Source: DASWJZ01 sp963814905 (lineage in GTDB: Bacteria > Pseudomonadota > Alphaproteobacteria > Rhizobiales > Afifellaceae). From it: a DNA stretch of 64,000 nt. The notes under the pieces were generated by a model. That model made no database searches. It saw nothing but the letters and a program-made list of their open reading frames with translations, and was not told the DNA's origin. The stretch is taken from positions 62,001 through 126,000 of the forward strand of contig CAWFEM010000010.1 of NCBI GenBank assembly GCA_963814905.1, given 5' to 3'. Made by a program: the position numbers and the translations under genes. Positions 36,438 to 45,572 of the stretch are shown here, one piece after another (positions within the stretch are counted from its first letter, which is position 1; every line of letters starts with the position of its first letter).

Positions 36438-39095
36438 TCAGCCCTCCTTGGTCGCCGCGGGTCGCCCGATACCGATCGCCAGCATGAAGGAAGGCAGCAC
36501 GATCAAGGACACGATCAGCACGAAGAAGATCGAGACACCGAGAAGCACGCCCATCGAGAACAGGCCGCGATGGTGGGCAATCGCGAGCGTGGCGAAAGCG
36601 GCGACCGTGTTGAGCTGGGTGAGGAGGACGGCGAGCGGCGTGGATGTGCCGAGCACCTCCCCATTGCCCTCATCCGCGCTCGCCCCTTCATGCGCGACCT
36701 CGCGGGCGCGCGCCACGATGTGGATGCTGCTCGCCACGCCGAGCCCGATCAGAAGCGGGATGACGATGACGTTGGCGAAGTTGAACTCAAGGCCGAAGGT
36801 GGCGGACGCCGCAACCGTCCACAGCGCGCCGACGGCGAGCGGGGCGAGCACCAGGAACACGTCGGAGAGCCGCCGCCGCACGACGATGACCACAAACCCG
36901 ATGGCGACGATGGTATAGCCGATGGCCTCCGCGAAGGAGAACAGGATTGCCCTCCCCGCCCCGGTGACGCTCGCCGGCGCCCCGGCCGCGTCGGGTGCGA
37001 CCGATTGCACCTGTTCGGCGAAGACCTTCATCGCAGCCGCCGTTCCAATATCCCCGACCGGCAGGACACGCAGCCTGACGCGCCCGTCATCGGTCATCCA
37101 TTCGCGCTTAAGCGATGGCGGCATGTCGTCGATGGTGACCGGCTTAGAGACGGAAAGCTTCGCCCTGAGATCGGCGACAAGCGGCGGCATCTCAGCCGTG
37201 AGCGCCTCGCCGAGCACCTTCAGCGTCGCCGGCTCCACCCCTCGCGCGTTGGCGAAGCGGTCGAACGCGCCGGCGAGCGCCCCCCCGGAGGTCGCGATCC
37301 CCGGGTCGATCGGCGCATCCGCCGGCGTGGCCGCGATCGCCTCGGCCTTCATCCTGATGTCGGAGAAGGCGGCCTCCAGCTCCTCATCGCTCGGCGGCGG
37401 CGCGACTTCGGTCGCAAAGAAGCTCTCGCCCAAGCGCTCGCGCACGGCGGCGAGCGCCGCAAGCTTGGGCTCCTGGTCCTGCGGCACGAAGTTCTCAATC
37501 CAGCGCACGCCGGCAACGCTTTCAAGCGCGGCGAGCTTGGGCACGAGCCGGCGCGCCTCTTCCAGGTTCGCCGCCACCGCGTTCAGCGCGTAGGGCGAGG
37601 TCTCCGGATTCTTGGCGAGATCGCGATAGGTCTCCACCGCCTCCGTGTTCGGGTTCTGGAGATTGAGCGGGTTGGTGTCGATCTGGACCCGCACCGCCAT
37701 GAAACCCGCCGCGATGCTGACAAGGCCGGCGATGACCAGGATCGCCCTGTAGTGCCGGTTGATCAAAGGGCCGATGCCGATCGTGCGCATGGCGCGCGGC
37801 GAAGGCTTCGGCCGCAGGATCGACAGGAGAGCGGGAAGCAGCGTGAAGGTCACGACCAACGCGACCAGCATGCCGAGCGCCGAGATGACGCCGAACTCGG
37901 CGATACCGGTATAGGAGGTCGGCACGAAGGAGAGGAAGGCGAGCGCAGCGCAAAGAGCGCTCAGCGAAATGCTCGGCCCCTCGCTCGCCATCGCTCGCTT
38001 GAGCGACTCGATGAACGACGCGCCGGTTCTCTCCGCCTCCAGGAAGCGCAGACTGAGATGCGTGCCGAAATCGATGCCGAGCCCGAAGAACAGCACCATG
38101 AAGGCAATGGAGATCAGGTTGAGCCGGCCGATCGTGATCGCCGCGAGACCGGTGGTCCAGATCGCGCCGACGATGAGCGCGATCAGAAGAGCCGCGATCG
38201 TGCGCCCGGAGCGGATGCCGATCGTCAGGATCGAAGCGACGAGAAAGAGCGACAGGCCGCTCGCGTAGAGCGCGCCGGAAAAGGCGTCGTTCAGCTCCTG
38301 CTGCCGGAGCACCGGCTCGCCGGTAACGCGGATCGTGACCTCCGGATGCGCGCTTTCCACGTCGTCGATTGCCGCATGGAGCGCGTCGAGCGCGGTGCCG
38401 GCACGGTTGATCGAGGTGTTGTCGAGCACCGGCTTCATCTGCACGACGCGACGCGTGCCGAGGCCGAAGTCGCCGCCGCCGGCGCGGAACATCGCGCCCC
38501 ATTGCATCTCCGCCGGCTCGCCGTTGGCACGCGCGTCGACAGTCGCCGCGAGCTGCGACAGGAGATTTTGCGTCTCCGGCGGCGCCGCCGATTCCGACAC
38601 GCCGAGCGCGGTCATGTCGAGAAGCTTCGCCGCCCCGCGCAGGCTCGGATCGTTGGCGATGAGCGTCAGGAGACGCCGTGCCGGCCGCAACTGCTCGCCG
38701 ACGCCGGTGATCTGCTCCGGCGAAAGAAACAGGAGCCCGTAGCGGTCGAAATAGGGGGAGGCGCCGCCGAGCTCGGCCCATTCGAACGCGTCCTTTTCTC
38801 CCGAGAGGCGCGCCGCCAGCTCGCGGCCGGTCGCTTCCGCTTCGCCCGGCGTCGGGGCATCGATCACCGCGACCGCGACATCGTCCTCCGGAAACGCCTT
38901 CTCATAGGCGTCCTCGACCTGGCGGAACTTGAGCTCGCTCGACAGGATATCGACGGTTGAAGTGTTGATGGTGAGGCCGGTGGCGGCATAGCCCGCCAGG
39001 GCCGTCAGGACGAGCGACGCGAGAACCACCAGCCACGGCCGGTCGTTCGCAGCATTGGCGCACGCTCGCAGAATCGACTCACCGAATTTTGCCAT
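36438..39095 (-). CDS. hpnN: hopanoid transporter HpnN (RND/MMPL family)
   Basis: HpnN is the RND-type pump that moves hopanoids to the outer membrane. The 885-aa protein shows two RND halves: an N-terminal TM (VVLASLVLTALAGYAA), a large periplasmic domain, a five-helix block (about residues 265-400, including LFFGLGIDFGTHLSLRFL), a second loop and a second TM block (about 690-870, VIVIPLLIGLGVASSIHIV). The paired GlxxD/GlxxS-like helices are typical of MMPL proteins. It starts 109 bp from divergent ispA, and hpnA follows after 7 bp. Confidence 0.93.
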   Translation of the reverse strand: MAKFGESILRACANAANDRPWLVVLASLVLTALAGYAATGLTINTSTVDILSSELKFRQVEDAYEKAFPEDDVAVAVIDAPTPGEAEATGRELAARLSGEKDAFEWAELGGASPYFDRYGLLFLSPEQITGVGEQLRPARRLLTLIANDPSLRGAAKLLDMTALGVSESAAPPETQNLLSQLAATVDARANGEPAEMQWGAMFRAGGGDFGLGTRRVVQMKPVLDNTSINRAGTALDALHAAIDDVESAHPEVTIRVTGEPVLRQQELNDAFSGALYASGLSLFLVASILTIGIRSGRTIAALLIALIVGAIWTTGLAAITIGRLNLISIAFMVLFFGLGIDFGTHLSLRFLEAERTGASFIESLKRAMASEGPSISLSALCAALAFLSFVPTSYTGIAEFGVISALGMLVALVVTFTLLPALLSILRPKPSPRAMRTIGIGPLINRHYRAILVIAGLVSIAAGFMAVRVQIDTNPLNLQNPNTEAVETYRDLAKNPETSPYALNAVAANLEEARRLVPKLAALESVAGVRWIENFVPQDQEPKLAALAAVRERLGESFFATEVAPPPSDEELEAAFSDIRMKAEAIAATPADAPIDPGIATSGGALAGAFDRFANARGVEPATLKVLGEALTAEMPPLVADLRAKLSVSKPVTIDDMPPSLKREWMTDDGRVRLRVLPVGDIGTAAAMKVFAEQVQSVAPDAAGAPASVTGAGRAILFSFAEAIGYTIVAIGFVVIVVRRRLSDVFLVLAPLAVGALWTVAASATFGLEFNFANVIVIPLLIGLGVASSIHIVARAREVAHEGASADEGNGEVLGTSTPLAVLLTQLNTVAAFATLAIAHHRGLFSMGVLLGVSIFFVLIVSLIVLPSFMLAIGIGRPAATKEG

Positions 39096-39204
39096 ATAGG
39101 GAAATGCTCCGACCTAGCGGCTATCTTTAGCGCAGAACCTGGTCTGCTGGGATCGTCGGACGGCCGTAAGTGTCGGCGGAACGCTGTTACTGCGCAGCAG
39201 CGGG

Positions 39205-40197
39205 TTGCCGCAAGCTCTTTCGGTCGCGCAAAGTGTCGTGGTTACCGCGTTTCGGGGGCGGAATTTGAACGAAGAAGCATTTGAGGCCCGCCTGGCGGCC
39301 GCCGGGAGCGCCATGGAAGACACGCTCTCGGAGCTCCTGGCGGAGGCGCCCATTGCAGGCGAGATCGCGCGGCCGGCAAGGCTCGTCGCGGCCATGCGTT
39401 ACGCTACGCTCAGCGGCGGCAAGCGGCTCAGGCCCTTCCTGGCGCTGGAGGCGGCGCGGCTTTTCGGCGCCGAGGGACCGGGCGTCCAGCGCGCCGCCGC
39501 CTCGGTGGAACTGATCCACTGCTACAGTCTCGTCCATGACGACCTGCCGGCGATGGACGACGACGACCTGCGCCGTGGCCGCCCCACCACGCACCGCGCT
39601 TATGACGAGGCGACGGCGATCCTGGTCGGCGATTCCCTGCTGACGCTCGCTTTCGACGTCCTCGCCGACGAGAAGACCGATCCCGACCCCGCGATCCGCG
39701 TGGCGCTCGTCAGGACGCTGGCGCAGGCCTCCGGCATCGGCGGGATGGCGGGCGGCCAGCAGCTCGACCTGGAAGCGGAGGGCCGCTTCGCCGAAGACGG
39801 CGCGCCGCTGGCGCTCGGCGAGACGGAGATCCTGCGCCTGCAGGCGATGAAGACCGGCGCGCTGCTGACCGCCTCCGCCGAGATGGGCGCGATCGTCGGC
39901 CGCGCCGACAAGGCCGGGCGAAATGCGCTCCGCGCCTATGGGCATGCGCTCGGCCAGGCGTTCCAGATCGCCGACGATCTTCTCGACGTGGAATCCGACG
40001 CCGCGACGCTCGGCAAGGCAACCGGCAAGGATTCGGAGAAGGGCAAGGCGACGCTGATCGGGCTTTGGGGCGTGGAGGCCGCGCGCAAGCGGCTCGCCGG
40101 CCTCGTCGCGGAAGCGGAGAACGCGCTCGCCGGTTTCGACGGCAGCGCCGACGTGCTTCGCCGCGCCGCGCGCTTCGTCGCGGAGCGCAAGAATTGA
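39205..40197 (+). CDS. ispA: (2E,6E)-farnesyl diphosphate synthase (IspA type)
   Basis: This trans-prenyl synthase makes FPP, the direct precursor of squalene. The first Asp-rich motif is HDDLPAMDDDDLRRG near residues 112-126 and the second QIADDLLDVESD near residues 253-264; also SGGKRLRPFLALEAA and GQQLDLEAEG. The listed frame starts at a TTG (330 aa). GTG 39238 or TTG 39265 (LNEEAFEARL, with a G-rich stretch upstream) would give a length closer to the usual 295-310, so the N-terminus is uncertain. It is divergent from hpnN and overlaps the next gene by 4 bp. Confidence 0.92.
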   Translation: MPQALSVAQSVVVTAFRGRNLNEEAFEARLAAAGSAMEDTLSELLAEAPIAGEIARPARLVAAMRYATLSGGKRLRPFLALEAARLFGAEGPGVQRAAASVELIHCYSLVHDDLPAMDDDDLRRGRPTTHRAYDEATAILVGDSLLTLAFDVLADEKTDPDPAIRVALVRTLAQASGIGGMAGGQQLDLEAEGRFAEDGAPLALGETEILRLQAMKTGALLTASAEMGAIVGRADKAGRNALRAYGHALGQAFQIADDLLDVESDAATLGKATGKDSEKGKATLIGLWGVEAARKRLAGLVAEAENALAGFDGSADVLRRAARFVAERKN

Positions 40198-41069
40198 GCG
40201 CGCTCCACGGCGTGATCGCCGCCGCCGCGACGCCGATCACGGAGGATCTCGAGCCCGACACGAAGCGCTTCGTGGGGCTTTGCCGCAAGCTCCTCGACGA
40301 AGGCTGCGACGGCTTGAACATCTGCGGCACGACGGGCGAGGCGACGTCGTTCGCCGCGGCACAGCGCATGGCGGTGATGGATGCCGCCGCATCGTCCCTG
40401 CCGCTCGGACGGCTGATGGTGGGGACGGGCGCCGCCGCGCTCGCCGACGCCGTCGCGCTGACCAAGCACGCCGCCGGGCTCGGCTTCGCCGGCGCGCTCG
40501 TCATTCCGCCCTTCTATTACAAGGGCATCGACGATGAGGGCATGGTGCGTTTCTTCGCGCGCCTCGTCGCGGCGACCGCGAAGAAGCCGATCGACCTCTA
40601 CCTCTACAATTTCCCAGCGCTGTCCGGCGTCCCCTACACGCACGCGCTGGTGACGCGGCTCAAGTCGGAGTTCGGCGCACGGATCGCCGGGCTGAAGGAT
40701 TCCTCCGGCGATCTCGACTATGCCAAGCGGCTCGCCACTTCGTTCAAGGATTTCAGCGTCTTCCCGAGCAACGAGGCGGTTCTGCTTCGTGCGCGGGCCG
40801 GCGAATTCGCCGGCTGCATCTCAGCCAGCGCCAACGTCAATTCGCGCTTCTGCGGACGCGCCTTCCACGATGGCGACGAGGGCGCGCTCAACACCGCAAC
40901 GGCGATCCGCGCGCGCGTCTCGCAGAAATCGCTGATCGCGAGCGTGAAGGCGGTTCTTGCGCACATGATGGACGACGCAGCGTTCGAAGCGCCGATGCCG
41001 CCGCTTGCACCGCTTGCGCCTGAGGACAAGCGCCAGCTCATCGAAGACGTCGCGCCGCTGCTCGGTTGA
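40194..41069 (+). CDS. DapA/NAL-family (dihydrodipicolinate synthase-like) aldolase
   Basis: This class I Schiff-base TIM barrel of about 291 aa has GVIAAAATPITEDLEPD at the N-terminus, ICGTTGEATSF (substrate carboxylate site), the catalytic Tyr in LYLYNFPALSG near residues 139-149, and the Schiff-base Lys in IAGLKDSSGD near residue 168. The start is a TTG inside a TTGA overlap with ispA; GTG at 40212 is an alternative. True DapA is usually an ATG-started housekeeping gene, and this one lacks a clear lysine-pathway context, so a keto-acid aldolase of the same family is possible. Confidence 0.82.
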   Translation: MSALHGVIAAAATPITEDLEPDTKRFVGLCRKLLDEGCDGLNICGTTGEATSFAAAQRMAVMDAAASSLPLGRLMVGTGAAALADAVALTKHAAGLGFAGALVIPPFYYKGIDDEGMVRFFARLVAATAKKPIDLYLYNFPALSGVPYTHALVTRLKSEFGARIAGLKDSSGDLDYAKRLATSFKDFSVFPSNEAVLLRARAGEFAGCISASANVNSRFCGRAFHDGDEGALNTATAIRARVSQKSLIASVKAVLAHMMDDAAFEAPMPPLAPLAPEDKRQLIEDVAPLLG

Positions 41070-41080
41070 AGAGCCGATCG

Positions 41081-42580
41081 CTACTGCATCGGTGCGGGAC
41101 GCGAAAGCGTGCGCCTGACGGCGTCGCGCCAGGCGGCGATGCGCCGCGCCCGCTCCGCCGTCTGCATCTCCGGCTCGAAGCGACGGTCAAGCTTCCAAGC
41201 GGAAGAGAAGGCTTCCATGTCGGGCCATACGCCGGCGGCGTGACCGGCGAGCCACGCGGCGCCAAGCGCGGTGGTCTCAAGGACATGCGGGCGGTCGACC
41301 GGCGCGTCGAGGATGTCGGCAAGCCGCTGCATCGTCCAATCGCTCGCCACCATCCCGCCGTCGACGCGAAGCACGGTCTCGCCCTTGGCCCAGTCGCGCT
41401 GCATCGCCTCCAATAGGTCGAGCGTCTGGAAGGCCACCGATTCCAGCGCCGCCTGCGCGATCTCGTTGGGGCCCGTGGCGCGCGTCAGACCGAAGAGCGC
41501 GCCGCGCGCCGTCGCGTCCCAATAGGGCGCGCCGAGCCCGGTAAAGGCCGGGACCAGAACCACCGACTGGCCGGCGTCGGCTTGCGCCGCGAGCGCTCCG
41601 GATTCCTCCGCGCGCGCGATCAGCTTCAGCCCGTCGCGCAGCCACTGCACCGCCGCACCGGCGATGAAGATGGAGCCTTCAAGCGCATAGGTGGTCTGGC
41701 CGTCGAGGCGATAGGCGATCGTGGTCAGAAGCTTGTTCTTCGAGGCGACTGCCTCAGCACCAGTGTTCAAGACCGCGAAGCAGCCGGTGCCGTAGGTCGA
41801 TTTCACCATGCCGGGCTTGAAGCAGGCCTGCCCGACAGTCGCCGCCTGCTGGTCGCCGGCAATGCCGCGTATGGGGATCGCCGCGCCGAGGAGGTCCTTG
41901 TCGGTCGTGCCGAAGTCGGCGGCGCAATCGCGAACCTCCGGCAGGACCGCGCGCGGCACGTCGAGCAGTCCCAGCAACTCGTCGTCCCAGTCGTTCAGAT
42001 GAATGTCGTAGAGGAGCGTGCGCGAGGCGTTGGTGGCGTCGGTCGCGTGCACCTTCCCGCCGGTGAGCCGCCAGAGCAGAAACGTATCGACCGTGCCGAA
42101 GGCGAGCTTGCCGGCTTTCGCGGCGGCGCGCGCGCCCTCCACGTGATCGAGCATCCAGGCGATCTTGGTGCCGGAGAAATACGGGTCGAGGATGAGCCCG
42201 GTCTTGGCGGAGAAGGTCGGCTCGACGCCCTCGCCGCGCAGGCGCTCGCACAGATCGGCGGTGCGCCGGTCCTGCCAGACGATGGCGTTGGCGATGGGCT
42301 TTCCCGTCGCGCGGTCCCACAGGAGCGTCGTCTCGCGCTGATTGGTGATGCCGATGGCGGCGATCTCGGAGGCATCGAGCCGCGCTGCGGCAAGGGCGCC
42401 GCGTGCGGTCTCCAGCGTCGTCGCCCAGATGTCCTCCGGATCGTGCTCGACCAGGCCGGAGGCCGGATAGATCTGCCTGAACTCGCGCTGCGCCGTGCCG
42501 CGGATCGCCAGGTCGCCGCCAAAGACGATGGAGCGGGTCGAGGTCGTGCCCTGGTCGATGGCAAGGATGTTCGCGCTCAT
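41081..42580 (-). CDS. glpK: glycerol kinase
   Basis: GlpK phosphorylates glycerol to sn-glycerol-3-phosphate. This 499-aa FGGY kinase has LAIDQGTTSTRSIVF at the N-terminus, GITNQRETTLLWDR, AIVWQDRRT, SGTKIAWMLDHVEG, GDQQAATVGQACF and KSTYGTGCFAVLNTG, all typical of GlpK. The start at 42580 is set by GGAAGGGAC just upstream; an ATG 42 bp earlier lacks one. It is the last gene of the glp operon and converges with the DapA-like gene. Confidence 0.95.
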   Translation of the reverse strand: MSANILAIDQGTTSTRSIVFGGDLAIRGTAQREFRQIYPASGLVEHDPEDIWATTLETARGALAAARLDASEIAAIGITNQRETTLLWDRATGKPIANAIVWQDRRTADLCERLRGEGVEPTFSAKTGLILDPYFSGTKIAWMLDHVEGARAAAKAGKLAFGTVDTFLLWRLTGGKVHATDATNASRTLLYDIHLNDWDDELLGLLDVPRAVLPEVRDCAADFGTTDKDLLGAAIPIRGIAGDQQAATVGQACFKPGMVKSTYGTGCFAVLNTGAEAVASKNKLLTTIAYRLDGQTTYALEGSIFIAGAAVQWLRDGLKLIARAEESGALAAQADAGQSVVLVPAFTGLGAPYWDATARGALFGLTRATGPNEIAQAALESVAFQTLDLLEAMQRDWAKGETVLRVDGGMVASDWTMQRLADILDAPVDRPHVLETTALGAAWLAGHAAGVWPDMEAFSSAWKLDRRFEPEMQTAERARRIAAWRDAVRRTLSRPAPMQ

Positions 42581-42618
42581 GTCCCTTCCCTTCGGCCCTT
42601 CGCGGAGCCCCATCATGG

Positions 42619-42649
42619 GCATGGCCGGGACAGACTGCCCCGGCCATGC
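42619..42649 (-). promoter_or_regulatory. intercistronic stem-loop between glpV and glpK
   Basis: There is a perfect 11-bp stem GCATGGCCGGG/CCCGGCCATGC with a 9-nt loop, 24 bp downstream of the binding-protein stop codon and without a U-run in the direction of transcription. This placement is typical of hairpins that protect the 3' end of binding-protein mRNA and raise its level relative to distal genes. Confidence 0.6.
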
Positions 42650-42673
42650 TTTCTTCTTCAGGTCGCGCCGTTG

Positions 42674-44416
42674 TTACTGGTGCTCGGTCCAGCGCTTGAT
42701 CAGCTCGTCGTAAGCAATCGTCTCGCCCTGCGGCTTCTCGTTGTCGAGCTTCGCCCACGGCGCGTGGTCCTTGCTCAGCCACTTCGAGGGATCGCTCTCC
42801 GGATTAAGCCGCGGTCCGCAACCATGGTAGACGTTGTTCGACTCGTCCACCGCCTGCATGCGGGCCATGACGTCGTCCATCTGCGAGGCAAGGCGATCCA
42901 TCGCCTGCTGCGGCGTGAACGCGCCGGAATTGACGTCACCGATGTTCTCCCAGAAGAGCTGGGCGAGCTTCGGATAGTCAGGCACGTTGATTCCGGTGGG
43001 CGTCCAGGCGACACGGTCCGGCGAGCGATAGAACTCGATCAGACCACCGAGCTTCGGCGCACGCTCGGTGAAGTGCGGATGGCGCACAGTGGAGTCGCGG
43101 ATGAAGGTCAATCCCACATCGCTCTTCTTGACGTCGACGGTCTTCGACACGACGAACTGGGCATAGAGCCAAGCCGCCTTGCGACGATCGACCGGGGTCG
43201 AATTGAAGAGTGTCCACGAGCCGGCATCCTGGTAGCCGCGCTGCGAGCCTTCCTTCCAGTAGGGGCCGTGCGGCGAAGGCGCCATCCGCCACAGCGGATT
43301 GCCGTTGTCGTCGACGGTGTTGTTACCCTCGCTCTTCGGCGCCACCATCGAGGCTGTGAACGCCGAGTACCAGAAGATCTGCTGAGCGACGTTGCCTTGC
43401 GACAGCGACGGCAGCGACTGGTAGAAGTCGAGGTCGGCCGCACCCGGAGGCGCGTACTTCCTCAGCCACTCGTCCCACTTGGACACTGCGTAGACCGCCG
43501 CCGGACTGTTGGCGCCGCCACCACGCGAAACCGAGGCTCCGGCGGGATTGCAGGAGTCCTTCTCCATGCGGATGCCCCACTCGTCGACCGGGCGTCCGTT
43601 TGGAATGCCGACGTCGGCCTCGCCGGCCATCGACAGCCACGCATCGGTCATGCGCCAGCCGAGATCGGGCGCGCGCTTGCCGTAGTCCATGTGGCCGTAG
43701 ACGCGCACACCGTCGATCTCCTTCACGTCGTTGGTGAAGAAGTCGGCGATGTCCTCGTAGGCCGACCAGTTGACGGGAACGCCGAGGTCGTAGCCGTACT
43801 TGGCCTTGAACGCGTCCTTCAGATCCTGGCGATCGAACCAGTCCTTGCGGAACCAATAGAGGTTGGCGAACTGCTGGTCGGTAAGCTGCCAGAGCTTTCC
43901 ATCCGGACCCGTCGTGAACGACTTGCCCATGAAGTCGTCGACGTCGAGCATGGGATCGGTGACGTCCTTACCCTCTCCGGCCATCCAGTCGGTCAGGTTC
44001 ACCGCGCTTTGCAGGCGCGAATGCGTGCCGATCAGGTCGGAGTCGTTGATGTAGCCGTCATAGAGGTTGCGGTTGGTCTGCATTTGCGTTTGCACCGCCT
44101 GCACGACCTCGCCCTCGCCGAGATACTGATGGTTGACCTTGATCCCGGTGATTGCGCTGAACGCCGGCGCCAGCACCTTGGACTCGTACTCGTGGGTCGG
44201 AATGTCTTCCGACAGCACGTTGATCTCCATCCCGACGAACGGCTTGGCCGCGTCGACGAACCACTGCATTTCCTTTTCCTGGTCGTCGCGCGACAGCGTC
44301 GACAGGCCGGCAATCTCATTGTCGAGAAACTGCTTTGCCTCGTCCATTCCCGCCCATGACGCGCTCGGCGCCATTAGGGCGAACGCTGCTACGCCACCCA
44401 ATAGGAGTCGTCTCAT
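42674..44416 (-). CDS. glpV: glycerol ABC transporter substrate-binding protein (GlpV)
   Basis: This 580-aa periplasmic binding protein has a clear signal peptide (MRRLLLGGVAAFALM then PSASWAG). It is larger than usual sugar-binding proteins, as known for the rhizobial GlpV family. The body shows AFSAITGIKVNHQYLGEGEV, NDSDLIGTHSR and GQSKIYRG-type permease-context features are absent; C-terminal text reads DELIKRWTEHQ. It is assigned to glycerol because it sits between a DUF2160 gene and glpK in a full glpSTPQV set. The start has a strong GGGAGGAAT upstream. A GC hairpin follows its stop. Confidence 0.9.
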   Translation of the reverse strand: MRRLLLGGVAAFALMAPSASWAGMDEAKQFLDNEIAGLSTLSRDDQEKEMQWFVDAAKPFVGMEINVLSEDIPTHEYESKVLAPAFSAITGIKVNHQYLGEGEVVQAVQTQMQTNRNLYDGYINDSDLIGTHSRLQSAVNLTDWMAGEGKDVTDPMLDVDDFMGKSFTTGPDGKLWQLTDQQFANLYWFRKDWFDRQDLKDAFKAKYGYDLGVPVNWSAYEDIADFFTNDVKEIDGVRVYGHMDYGKRAPDLGWRMTDAWLSMAGEADVGIPNGRPVDEWGIRMEKDSCNPAGASVSRGGGANSPAAVYAVSKWDEWLRKYAPPGAADLDFYQSLPSLSQGNVAQQIFWYSAFTASMVAPKSEGNNTVDDNGNPLWRMAPSPHGPYWKEGSQRGYQDAGSWTLFNSTPVDRRKAAWLYAQFVVSKTVDVKKSDVGLTFIRDSTVRHPHFTERAPKLGGLIEFYRSPDRVAWTPTGINVPDYPKLAQLFWENIGDVNSGAFTPQQAMDRLASQMDDVMARMQAVDESNNVYHGCGPRLNPESDPSKWLSKDHAPWAKLDNEKPQGETIAYDELIKRWTEHQ

Positions 44417-44475
44417 TGGCTATTCCTCCCTTTCCTCATATTCACCGGCCGGCGGCCGGCAGTCCCCCTGTGGCC

Positions 44476-44772
44476 TCACACCCATCGAAACACCGCGAGG
44501 GCGTAAACGAGCGAGAGGCCAAGAGCCCACCACAGGTTCGGGCCGACCAGCCCGAGCCATGCAAGATGAATGAATGCGCTGCCGAGCAGCGAGATGAAGA
44601 GACGGTCGCCGCGCGTAGTATCGAGCCCGAGGATACCGCGCCGCTCCGCGCCGCCCGGTACCGCGAGCTCCCACGCCGTCATGCCGCAGAGCAGCAGGAA
44701 GATGACCGCGAAGAAGGTGGCGGTCTGCCAGGTCCATGCCATCCAGGAGAGATCGAAGCCGGATTGGGCCAT
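44476..44772 (-). CDS. DUF2160 small integral membrane protein of the glycerol transporter
   Basis: This protein of about 98 aa has roughly three hydrophobic helices: TWQTATFFAVIFLLLCG near residues 13-29, LFISLLGSAFIHLAWLGLVG near 56-75, and LWWALGLSLVYALAVFRWV at the C-terminus. It matches the small DUF2160 membrane proteins found between permease and binding-protein genes in glycerol ABC operons; its role there is unproven. The ATG at 44772 is in a TGATG overlap with glpQ. Confidence 0.85.
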   Translation of the reverse strand: MAQSGFDLSWMAWTWQTATFFAVIFLLLCGMTAWELAVPGGAERRGILGLDTTRGDRLFISLLGSAFIHLAWLGLVGPNLWWALGLSLVYALAVFRWV

Positions 44773-45572
44773 CACACCCTCCCCAGGGCGAAGCCCTTGG
44801 CGATGTAGTTGCGCACGAAATAGATGACGACGGCGCCGGGGATCAGCGTCAGAACGCCGGCCGCGGCGAGCAGCCCGAGCTCGTAGCCGGACGTGCTCGC
44901 CGTCCGCGTCATGACCGCGGCGATCGGCTTCGCCGCAACCGAAGTCAGCGTCTTGGCGAGCAGCAGCTCGACCCAGGAGAACATGAAGCAGAAGAAGGCG
45001 GTGACGCCGATGCCCGACGCGATCAGCGGCATGAAGATCTTCACGAAGAACTTCGGGAACGAATAGCCGTCGATATAGGCGGTCTCATCGATCTCCTTCG
45101 GCACGCCCGACATGAAGCCTTCGAGAATCCACACCGCCAGCGGTATGTTGAAGAGGCAGTGCGCGAGCGCCACGGCGATCGGGGTGTCGAAGAGCCCGAT
45201 CGCCGAATAGAGCTGGAAGAACGGCAGCGCGAAAACCGCCGGCGGCGCCATGCGGTTGGTCAACAGCCAGAAGAACAGATGCTTGTCGCCGACGAAGCGG
45301 TAGCGCGAGAAGGCATACGCTGCCGGCAGCGCGGCCGTGACCGAGATGAGCATGTTCAGGGTCACGTAGGTGATCGAGTTGCGGTAGCCGTTATACCAGG
45401 TCGGGTCGGTGAAGATTTCGTGGTAGCTCGCCAGCGTGAAGCGGTGCGGCCACAGCGTCAGGCCGCCGAGGATCTCGTTCGTCGTCTTGAACGACATGTT
45501 GAGGAGCCAATAGATCGGCACCATCAGGAAGAGGATGTAGAGCGTGGGGATGAGCCAGCCGAGGCGTCTCAT
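44772..45572 (-). CDS. glpQ: glycerol ABC transporter permease (GlpQ, MalG-like)
   Basis: This inner-membrane permease of 266 aa has about six TM helices. The cytoplasmic EAA loop that contacts the ATPase reads EIDETAYIDGYSFPKFFVK near residues 157-175, a MalG-type variant. The N-terminal TM is LIPTLYILFLMVPIYWLL. It is coupled to glpP by ATGA and to the DUF2160 gene by TGATG. It forms the translocation channel with GlpP. Confidence 0.92.
   Translation of the reverse strand: MRRLGWLIPTLYILFLMVPIYWLLNMSFKTTNEILGGLTLWPHRFTLASYHEIFTDPTWYNGYRNSITYVTLNMLISVTAALPAAYAFSRYRFVGDKHLFFWLLTNRMAPPAVFALPFFQLYSAIGLFDTPIAVALAHCLFNIPLAVWILEGFMSGVPKEIDETAYIDGYSFPKFFVKIFMPLIASGIGVTAFFCFMFSWVELLLAKTLTSVAAKPIAAVMTRTASTSGYELGLLAAAGVLTLIPGAVVIYFVRNYIAKGFALGRV

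Noticed and set aside
36411..38960. 849-aa open frame on + opposite hpnN
   Set aside because: It is antisense to a clear RND transporter; its product is an Arg/Asp/Glu-rich low-complexity sequence with no domain, typical of GC-rich shadow frames.
41582..44359. 925-aa open frame on + opposite glpK and glpV
   Set aside because: It is a shadow of two confident genes; the length is explained by codon bias in high-GC DNA.
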